Below, one piece after another: positions 57,884-64,000 of a stretch of 64,000 bases of DNA (within the stretch, counting starts at the first letter, position 1; each line of letters starts with the position of its first letter). The notes beneath the pieces were generated by a model. It had not been told where the DNA came from and ran no database searches. It saw nothing but the letters and a program-made list of their open reading frames with translations. Source of the DNA: Oceanobacillus timonensis (GTDB lineage: Bacteria; Bacillota; Bacilli; Bacillales; Amphibacillaceae); the NCBI RefSeq assembly GCF_900166635.1, contig NZ_LT800497.1:124001-188000 (forward strand), given 5' to 3'. The position numbers and the translations under genes were made by a program.

Positions 57884-59071
57884 ATGAAAAATCCATACAT
57901 TAAAACGTCGTTTGGAATGTACTTGAATTACTTCATGTTAGGAATGATCAATATTATCATCGCTTCCAACATGGGTAACTTATCGGCAAACTATGATCAA
58001 CCAGTTGAACGTATCAGTTTGCTAGTATCTGCCATTGGTATTGGAAAGTTGGTTGCATTATTCTTTGCCGGTCGGCTCTCCGATAAGTTGGGGCGAAAGC
58101 CGATTATTATTACCGGAAGCTTTTTATACCTGCTGTTTTTAATCGGAATACCACTGTTTTCAAGCTATCCGGTGGCTTTTGCCCTGGCAATAACCGCAGG
58201 GATTGCGAATTCCTTATTAGACTCAGGAACCTATCCGGCTCTAATCGAATCATTTCCAAAGCAATCAAGTTCAGCTACGGTCTTGGTTAAAGCAATGGTA
58301 TCCATTGGCGCGACCTTATTACCAGTTATCCTGGCGTTTCTAGCGTCTCATGATCTTTCATGGGGCTGGTCATTCTACTTATTAGCAGCCTTATTCTTAA
58401 TCAGTGGTATGTATTTAATCTTTATGCCATTCCCGGCATTCAATACAAAGGAAAAGAATCAGAAAACAAGCGAAGCCCAAGATAATCGTTTTAAAGAGAA
58501 ACCAAAGTTTTGGGGAGAAGGACTGGCCATCATCCTTATCGGGTTTACGTCTACGGCCTTATTTGTCGTTTGGCAGACATGGCTTCCGGAGCTGGGTACA
58601 GGTTTCATGGACTTAAGTGAAAATGTCGCTGTACAGCTTTTAAGTTATTTCAGTATAGGTGCATTGGTATCGGTTCTCTTGTTAGCTGTCGTATTGGACA
58701 AATTTATTAAGCCGATAACGATCATGATCATCTACCCGGCAGTTGCTTTTGTATCCATGCTAATGCTTTTCTTTGTTCATTCTTATCCAGTTGTTATCGT
58801 AGCTACATTTATCCTTGGACTGTCAACTTCTGGTATTTTCCAATTGGCAATCAGTGTGATGACAGACTTCTTTGTAGAGAACAAAGGAACAACAACATCT
58901 TACGTAAATATAGCAGGAAGCGTCGCTTTCATACTCGTTCCAATGATTACAAGCTCTTTGGTTGGAGGAATTGGTATTTCCATGACATTAGTATTTGACA
59001 TGGTTATCGCGTTATTAAGTATTTTACTTGCTGTATTTGTACTTTATCGAGGTAAGAAAGTACTCAATTAA
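57884..59071 (+). CDS. MFS transporter (second of a tandem pair)
   Basis: A 395-residue paralogue of the previous protein: KTSFGMYLNYFMLGMINIIIASNMGNLS at the start and GRLSDKLGRKPII as MFS signature. It has 12 predicted helices and the same central charged loop. It starts 12 bases after the first gene, in the same operon. Two related transporters side by side may serve two linked compounds, or uptake and export. Confidence 0.88.
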   Translation: MKNPYIKTSFGMYLNYFMLGMINIIIASNMGNLSANYDQPVERISLLVSAIGIGKLVALFFAGRLSDKLGRKPIIITGSFLYLLFLIGIPLFSSYPVAFALAITAGIANSLLDSGTYPALIESFPKQSSSATVLVKAMVSIGATLLPVILAFLASHDLSWGWSFYLLAALFLISGMYLIFMPFPAFNTKEKNQKTSEAQDNRFKEKPKFWGEGLAIILIGFTSTALFVVWQTWLPELGTGFMDLSENVAVQLLSYFSIGALVSVLLLAVVLDKFIKPITIMIIYPAVAFVSMLMLFFVHSYPVVIVATFILGLSTSGIFQLAISVMTDFFVENKGTTTSYVNIAGSVAFILVPMITSSLVGGIGISMTLVFDMVIALLSILLAVFVLYRGKKVLN

Positions 59072-59107
59072 TGGAATGAAATTAAATTTAAGGGAGATAG
59101 AAACATA

Positions 59108-60010
59108 ATGAATAATGATAAAAACCTTGCAAAAATTAACGGTAAAACAAAACTTGTAGGATTGCTGGCCACCCCAATCGGGCACAGCATTTCGCCTGAA
59201 ATGCATAATTTGGGATACACCATTGGCGGTTTGAATTATGCATATTTAGGTTTTGAAGTTGGTACAGAAAACCTTCAAACAGCGGTAGAGGGCATGAAAG
59301 CAGTAGGAGCAGCAGGATTCAATGTATCCATGCCAAATAAAATGGAAGTCATCCAGTATCTAGATGAAGTGGATGACAGTGCAAAATATGCACATGCCAG
59401 CAATACCGTCGTAAACAGAGACGGCAAGCTGATTGGGTATAATACAGATGGTTTAGGATATGTGAAAAACCTGGAAGAACATGGTGTGAAATTGGAAGGC
59501 CAAAAAATCACCCTGGTCGGTTCCGGCGGTGTTGCAACGCCAATAGCTATTCAACTCGTACAATCTGGTATCAAAGAAATTAGTATCTTTGCGAGAGACG
59601 ACAAGTTCTTCCCACAAGCAGAAGAAAATGTATCCTATATTAACAATGAGATGGCTCATTTCGGTGTTAAAGCAAACATTTTTCCTTTAGAGGATAAAGA
59701 AACTTTCCGTAAAGAAATCGCCGAAAGTGCTGTTCTGGCAAATGCTACAAGCTTAGGGATGAAACCACTAGATGAAATGAGCATTCTGGATGATCTTACA
59801 GATGTACTGCGCGAGGATTTAGTTGTAACGGATGTGGTCTATAACCCGCAAAAAACAAAATTGTTAGCACAAGCGGAAGAGGCTGGAGCTACAGCAATTA
59901 ATGGTCTGGGAATGGTTTTATGGCAAGGCGCTTTGGCTTATAAATTGTTTACTGGGGAAGATATGGCGATGGAGGAAGTTAAAAGAGAATTGTTTAGTGA
60001 GATTTTATAG
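59108..60010 (+). CDS. Shikimate/quinate dehydrogenase (AroE/YdiB-like)
   Basis: A 300-residue NAD(P)-dependent enzyme. The substrate pocket shows PIGHSISPEMHN and the catalytic Lys in NVSMPNKMEV; the Asp partner is in YNTDGLGYVKNLEEHG. The cofactor motif is GSGGVATPIAIQ, with Phe-Ala-Arg-Asp after the second strand. NVSMPNK in place of NVTxPxK is common in YdiB-like catabolic enzymes. It ends a LacI-controlled transporter operon without other aromatic-pathway genes, so it more likely uses imported shikimate or quinate than serves biosynthesis. Confidence 0.87.
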   Translation: MNNDKNLAKINGKTKLVGLLATPIGHSISPEMHNLGYTIGGLNYAYLGFEVGTENLQTAVEGMKAVGAAGFNVSMPNKMEVIQYLDEVDDSAKYAHASNTVVNRDGKLIGYNTDGLGYVKNLEEHGVKLEGQKITLVGSGGVATPIAIQLVQSGIKEISIFARDDKFFPQAEENVSYINNEMAHFGVKANIFPLEDKETFRKEIAESAVLANATSLGMKPLDEMSILDDLTDVLREDLVVTDVVYNPQKTKLLAQAEEAGATAINGLGMVLWQGALAYKLFTGEDMAMEEVKRELFSEIL

Positions 60011-60035
60011 TTGTATGAGGGTTGCTGGAAATAAA

Positions 60036-60068
60036 GAAAAAGCTGTCGAGGGTATCGGCAGCTTTTTG
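60036..60068 (+). terminator. Terminator after the shikimate dehydrogenase gene
   Basis: AAAAAGCTGTCGA and TCGGCAGCTTTTT form a stem with one wobble. Confidence 0.8.
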
Positions 60069-60112
60069 TTTGTTTTGGTGTTTTGATTTGAACCTGTATT
60101 CGAATACTTTTC

Positions 60113-60140
60113 TTGTTAGGAGGGTATTGTATGTTATAGT
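60113..60140 (+). promoter_or_regulatory. Promoter of the M20 peptidase gene
   Basis: TTGTTA, a 16-bp spacer, TATAGT with a preceding TG (extended -10). Confidence 0.5.
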
Positions 60141-60214
60141 CGACAACCTTATCAATTTACTGCTTTCCGCTTTAGATTTGAACCAGTATATATCAACGAA
60201 AGGGGAATCATACA

Positions 60215-61351
60215 TTGAATAAAGAAGAACGTATTAAAGTATTACGAGATATCATAAAAATAAAATCGGTAAACGACAATGAATCTGAAGTAGCGGATTA
60301 CTTCGCAAATCTATTCCGAAAACATGGGATAGAATCTGAGAAAGTAAAATATAGTGAAGGACGTGAAAGCCTGGTAGCCACTTACAAAAAAGGTAACGGT
60401 AAAGTATTAGGTATCAGCGGACATGAAGATGTGGTAGCGGCTGGTGATGAAAGTGAATGGAAATACCCGCCGTTTTCAGCTGAAATCGATGGGGATAAAT
60501 TATACGGACGGGGTTCAACAGATATGAAATCTGGTCTGGCAGCTTTAGCAATCGCTATGATCGAAATCAAAGAAGAAAACACAGATATCAACGGTACATT
60601 GAAATTCATGGCAACAGTTGGGGAAGAGGTCGGTGAATTAGGAGCGGAACAATTAACGAAGGAAGGTTATGCAGATGATCTGGATGGATTGATTATTGGC
60701 GAACCAACCGGCCCAGCATTGATTTACACGCATAAAGGCTCCATGAACTATACCATTGTTTCACGTGGAAAATCTGCACATAGTTCCATGCCTAAAGAAG
60801 GTATTAACTCCATCGCAAATATGAATGAATTTGTGACACGTGCTAATGCAGAAATGCAAGAAGTCACGAACAAATATAAAAATGATGTATTAGGTGAGAC
60901 TGCTCATGCTATTACCATCATTAATGGCGGAGATCAGGTTAACAGTATTCCTGCTGTGACAACATTACAAGGGAATATTCGTACGATTCCTGAATTTGAT
61001 AATGGCAAAGTGAAGGCAGTGTTGCAGGGTATTGTTGATGAGTTGAACGAAAAAGAAGGGTTTAATTTAGAATTAAACGTGGATTATGATATATATCCTG
61101 TAGAGTCTAAACCGGATTCGGAATTGATTAAAGCTATTCAGGCTGTTTCCAAGGAAGAATTGCCTGTGAATGGTATTTCACCTACGACGGATGCGGCTGC
61201 TTTTACTAAGGTTGATAATGAGTTTGACGTTGTTATTTATGGTCCTGGGGTTGAAGATTTGCCTCATCAGGTGGATGAGTATGTGTCCATTAAAAATTAT
61301 TTAGAAATGATAGACAATTACAAAGCAATCTATAAAGAATATTTAAAATAA
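60215..61351 (+). CDS. M20-family metallopeptidase (ArgE/DapE type)
   Basis: A 378-residue zinc amidohydrolase. Metal and catalytic residues: GISGHEDVVAAGD (His and Asp), YGRGSTDMKSG (bridging Asp), VGEEVGELGAEQL (catalytic Glu and metal Glu), IIGEPTG (Glu/Asp ligand) and C-terminal PGVEDLPHQVDEYV (His). A dimerisation domain occupies about 170-285. The start is TTG after AAAGGGG. Its own promoter and terminator separate it from the LacI cluster. The acyl-amino-acid or dipeptide substrate is unknown. Confidence 0.88.
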   Translation: MNKEERIKVLRDIIKIKSVNDNESEVADYFANLFRKHGIESEKVKYSEGRESLVATYKKGNGKVLGISGHEDVVAAGDESEWKYPPFSAEIDGDKLYGRGSTDMKSGLAALAIAMIEIKEENTDINGTLKFMATVGEEVGELGAEQLTKEGYADDLDGLIIGEPTGPALIYTHKGSMNYTIVSRGKSAHSSMPKEGINSIANMNEFVTRANAEMQEVTNKYKNDVLGETAHAITIINGGDQVNSIPAVTTLQGNIRTIPEFDNGKVKAVLQGIVDELNEKEGFNLELNVDYDIYPVESKPDSELIKAIQAVSKEELPVNGISPTTDAAAFTKVDNEFDVVIYGPGVEDLPHQVDEYVSIKNYLEMIDNYKAIYKEYLK

Positions 61352-61372
61352 ATTTGAGCAATTAATAGCCAT

Positions 61373-61406
61373 AAACGCCTTAATTAATAACAATTAAGGT
61401 GTTTTT
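61373..61406 (+). terminator. Terminator after the M20 gene
   Basis: AAACGCCTTAATT and AATTAAGGTGTTT form a 13-bp stem with one wobble, followed by TT. Confidence 0.8.
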
Positions 61407-61513
61407 AATAGGTTTTTATAGATGTAGATGTGTATTTGGAGAGAATCAGCATGTTAGAAGCATAGACGATATATAATTGTACTATTATTGTAAGGTGGAA
61501 AATGGTAGAATAG

Positions 61514-61547
61514 TAAAAAAGCTCCACTAATTATGGAGCTTTTTTAT
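61514..61547. terminator. Terminator at the end of the Pycsar effector gene
   Basis: AAAAAAGCTCCA and TGGAGCTTTTTT form a perfect 12-bp stem with T/A runs on both sides. The stop codon of the minus-strand effector gene lies in its outer arm. Confidence 0.82.
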
Positions 61548-62044
61548 AGAAGGATAGTAATAATCTTATGTACTGCAAATAGAACTAACGATATAATCAA
61601 AAAACGTAGTGTTAAACGGTATCTTTTAAACTTTTTATTGCAAATTTTAGAGTTAATATATATTTGATATATTAAGTCTTTTTCCAATGCATCATCAGTT
61701 TCACGAAGCTTAGCACGAAGGTAGTAACTCCAATGGGTATATTTAGATATATCACCCCAAAAAAAGAGAGTATGTTTAACCCCTTTAGTTCTAGCGCTTA
61801 ACACTAGTAAAGAGAAAGTGATAGTAATGATTAGGCTGATTATAGTTAAGGTTAGTAGTGTATTAGGTAGGTTGATAAAAGAATCAGTGTGATTGTCGAC
61901 ATTTTGTTGTTCAATCGTCTCGTCACTAAATAAAAATCCACTCAGTACACCTGAAAAAGCTAGAACAAACGATGCCTTAGTATCTGCATTCGCAATCCAA
62001 TAATCAACTTTATCTAGCTGTTTATAGTATTTATCTACGGTCAT
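61544..62044 (-). CDS. Pycsar membrane effector (PycTM, DUF5706-like)
   Basis: A 166-residue protein with three membrane helices (about 25-39, 62-84 and 145-165). The N-terminal block DYWIANADTKASFVLAFSGVLSGFLF matches the ADTKAS motif of the Pycsar effector family. In Pycsar, cUMP or cCMP made on phage infection activates this protein, which damages the membrane and stops the cell before phage release. The start follows GAGGTGAC. It is divergent from the cyclase with 75 bp between start codons, instead of the more usual co-directional order. Confidence 0.85.
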   Translation of the reverse strand: MTVDKYYKQLDKVDYWIANADTKASFVLAFSGVLSGFLFSDETIEQQNVDNHTDSFINLPNTLLTLTIISLIITITFSLLVLSARTKGVKHTLFFWGDISKYTHWSYYLRAKLRETDDALEKDLIYQIYINSKICNKKFKRYRLTLRFLIISLVLFAVHKIITILL

Positions 62045-62119
62045 ATTGTCACCTCATAAAAACATTAAGTCCAAGTATATTTAGTATAAAAGATAATTTA
62101 AAAGAAAGGAAGAAATAAT

Positions 62120-62902
62120 ATGAGGGCAAATATTAAGAGTTTTGAATTAGAGAAAAGTTTAGAGCGGATTGATTCAATTTTAAATGATTCAACAACATTT
62201 GGTGAGGCAGACGATATACCAAAAATAGAAGATTTGACTTATAAAAATGGCAAATATGTTAAGTGTGCAGCTTTCTTTATAGATTTAAGAGGCTCTTCGG
62301 ATTTAATTGAAACTCAAGGTAAAAAATCAAAGTCTTTAGCAAGGTTATATAGAGCGTATATAAGTGAAATTGTAGCAATCGTAAATAGTTTTGAAACATG
62401 TAGGGAAGTAAATATTGTTGGAGATTGTGTGTCCGCAGTATTCTCTGGGGAGGCAAACGACCCCGCTAAATCGTCTGTTACGCAAGCATTAGAGGCAGCT
62501 TCTATGTCAAACGGTATGATGGATATATTGAATATTAAGTACAAGAAGAAATGGGGAAGCGATTTTAAAGAGGTTAATGCTGGCATCGGAGTTGCATACG
62601 GAAGAGCTTTAACAATTAAAGCTGGATATAGCGGAAGTGGAATAAACGATTTAATATATATGGGAGATGTCGTAAATAAAGCTTCAAAAATGTGTGGATT
62701 AGCCTATAAGGATTTCCCCTGCTTTGCAATATGTGTTACTGAAGCTGTTTATACTTCAGCAGGAACTTACATAGCAAATTCAGATGAACAAAAAACGTTT
62801 CAAGACTTTTTAACTGAAAAATACCATTCAAAGTACGATAAAGTTTATGTTGGAAACTTTTATCGTATAAGTATGAATGAGTGGTGTAAAGAAAACTCTT
62901 GA
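62120..62902 (+). CDS. Pycsar nucleotidyl cyclase (PycC-like)
   Basis: A 260-residue class III cyclase-fold protein. Metal-binding Asp residues are in FFIDLRGSSDL (Asp55) and VGDCVSAVF (Asp102). GIGVAYGRALTIKAGY (155-170) and YMGDVVNKASKM (180-191) hold the C-terminal catalytic region. Such short stand-alone cyclases next to a DUF5706 membrane protein make cUMP or cCMP as an alarm signal in phage defence. Which base is used cannot be told here. Base composition is clearly more A+T-rich than the core region, as expected for acquired DNA. It lies just left of the att-like repeat. Confidence 0.87.
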   Translation: MRANIKSFELEKSLERIDSILNDSTTFGEADDIPKIEDLTYKNGKYVKCAAFFIDLRGSSDLIETQGKKSKSLARLYRAYISEIVAIVNSFETCREVNIVGDCVSAVFSGEANDPAKSSVTQALEAASMSNGMMDILNIKYKKKWGSDFKEVNAGIGVAYGRALTIKAGYSGSGINDLIYMGDVVNKASKMCGLAYKDFPCFAICVTEAVYTSAGTYIANSDEQKTFQDFLTEKYHSKYDKVYVGNFYRISMNEWCKENS

Positions 62903-62924
62903 AAACCTCACTTAGCTACACCAC

Positions 62925-62945
62925 GGAGAACCGTACCATAAGTAA
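62925..62945 (+). repeat. att-like second copy of the rlmH 3' end
   Basis: GGAGAACCGTACCATAAGTAA encodes GEPYHK-stop, the exact C-terminus of RlmH, although no rlmH gene precedes it. Its last 18 bases match the rlmH copy at 14 positions and the staphylococcal SCC core at 15. It marks the probable right junction of an element inserted at rlmH. Confidence 0.65.
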
Positions 62946-63040
62946 GTGCAGTTAATGTAAAAAAGGTGGATTATATAATCATAATCGAGTTCTTTCGATA
63001 TGATTTCCTTTAAATTCAAAATTATGGAGGGCTTATAAAT

Positions 63041-64000
63041 ATGGAAACTAAAATGGACAACTCTCAGTTAATATCAAGAGAATTAATTAAAAAGAGTTTT
63101 GAAGAAAGTTTATTAGATAAGCGGGAAGAAATCAAAATGGACAACTCAAAATTCAAATAGAATGCTACATGACTATTTTGAGGTTTTTTCTGCAAGTTTA
63201 ATTTTAAAAACTTTTGATTTAAGTGACGAAGAACTTGAAAAAGGTATTGTTGGTAGTGGAAATGATGGTGGTTGTGATGGGCTTTATTTATTTGTAAATG
63301 AAGAATTGATTTTCGACGATACACCATTAGAAAATATCAAAAGGAATCCTAAATTAGATTTATACATAATACAATCGAAATTTGAAACATCCTTTAGAGA
63401 AGATGTTTTTAATAAATGGAAAAGTATTGTTGATAATCTTTTCTCAACAGAGTCGTTTCAAGGCAATGATTTTTCAAAACGATACAATAGTGATGTGATA
63501 GAGTTCTTTGAAAGATTTCACAAGACATTTTTAAATTTAATAACTAAGTCACCTATAGTAAATTTTAAATTCATTTATGTAAGCTTAGGGAATGAGGTAC
63601 ATCTTAATGTAAAACAGCAGGCAGAAGAGTTAATGGGTAAACTTAAAGGTTTATTTCCAAGTCCAAATACTGATGTTAATGTAGAGTATATTGATGCTCA
63701 GAAAATTTTAAAATTATATGATGCTCCTTCTAAAACAGATTTTGTATTGCATGTTTCTGAGACACCTATCATAGTGCAAGAGGAAAAAGAATATATTGTA
63801 TTAGCTAATCTTAATCAGTATTTTGATTTTATAACGAATGAAAATGAGAAGTTAATCAAACATATTTTTGAATCCAATGTTCGAGATTATCAAGGTAGTA
63901 TAACTGTTAATAAGGAAATTGCTGCTACATTAAGACAAACGGATTATAAAGAAGATTTTTGGTGGTTAAATAATGGAATAACAATGTTGGCTAGCGAAAT
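63041..64000 (+). CDS. AIPR-family abortive-infection protein (frameshifted, runs off right edge)
   Basis: ATG 63041 follows GGAGGG and opens a 39-codon frame (METKMDNSQLISREL to MDNSKFK) that stops at 63158-63160. The next frame is open from ATG 63162 to the edge and carries the AIPR features: NDGGCDGLYLFV and YIIQSKFE (a restriction-endonuclease-like Asp...Gln-x-Lys pattern), FESNVRDYQGS and FWWLNNGITMLAS. The two parts join sensibly at the protein level, so a shift near 63150 by mutation, sequencing error or recoding is likely. AIPR proteins cause abortive infection in phage defence. Coordinates cover both parts. Confidence 0.75.
63050..63147 (+). repeat. 14-bp direct repeat in the start of the AIPR gene
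   Basis: AAAATGGACAACTC occurs at 63050-63063 and 63134-63147, 84 bp apart and in the same frame, each offering an ATG (MDNS). The second copy ends 11 bases before the stop. Confidence 0.6.

Noticed and set aside
60757..60772. parS-like TGTTTCACGTGGAAAA
   Set aside because: Two mismatches break the palindrome, and it lies in the middle of the M20 peptidase coding region where the codons explain it.
62314..62586. Frame opposite the Pycsar cyclase
   Set aside because: Antisense to conserved catalytic motifs; no start signals.
48901..62924. Search by eye for ccr recombinase, integrase or CRISPR array in the accessory region
   Set aside because: None found; every sizeable frame there has another assignment.

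Overview
The window is a low-G+C Gram-positive chromosome of a Bacillaceae bacterium, most like halotolerant Oceanobacillus/Virgibacillus relatives. Family recognition is from memory and no database search was run. The evidence is the Bacillus-type block yybS-gdpP-rplI-dnaB, purA, walRKHIJ-htrA and rlmH, the OpuA glycine-betaine importer, AGGAGG-type ribosome binding sites and frequent TTG/GTG starts. This block lies near oriC in Bacillus. A near-perfect parS site, two Noc-type palindromes and a DnaA-box cluster fit that position. || Layout: 1-1333 is a truncated CitMHS-type transporter. 2.7-7.8 kb is yybS-gdpP-rplI-dnaB. 8.6-14.5 kb is an oligopeptide importer (oppA, then oppBCDF). 15.6-18.7 kb is opuAA-AB-AC. 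19.2-20.6 kb is purA with its own promoter and a candidate PurR box. 20.9-28.1 kb is walRKHIJ plus htrA. 28.1-35.8 kb holds the DnaA-box cluster, a DoxX-like gene whose GTG start lies inside parS, a YwjA-like ABC exporter, DUF3889, GNAT, TraB-family and CNNM/CBS genes, and a divergent HprK. || 36.0-45.4 kb is a glucuronate module: a GH31 glycosidase on one strand, a dctP-dctQ-dctM-uxaC-uxuA-uxuB operon on the other, and a LacI regulator. The same 18-bp palindrome stands before GH31 and between dctP and lacI, so these units probably form one regulon. Pox, a HAD phosphatase and rlmH follow. || From the 3' end of rlmH onward the sequence is accessory. A second copy of the rlmH C-terminal coding end (GEPYHK-stop) lies at 62925-62945, as expected for an SCC-type insertion at rlmH. 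Between the two copies are an intact ISL3-family IS with 8-bp target duplications, a DUF4328-like protein, a CofE-like protein with a divergent LysR gene, and an RlmA-type rRNA methyltransferase behind a leader-peptide attenuator. Next come a LacI/two-MFS/shikimate-dehydrogenase cluster with twin operators, an M20 peptidase and a Pycsar defence pair (nucleotidyl cyclase plus membrane effector). An AIPR-type abortive-infection gene, probably frameshifted, runs off the right edge. No ccr recombinase gene is visible in the window. || Three small related elements (18.9, 28.4 and 32.0 kb) resemble right-end and mini-element remnants of IS200/IS605 transposons. No tRNA, rRNA or CRISPR array was seen.
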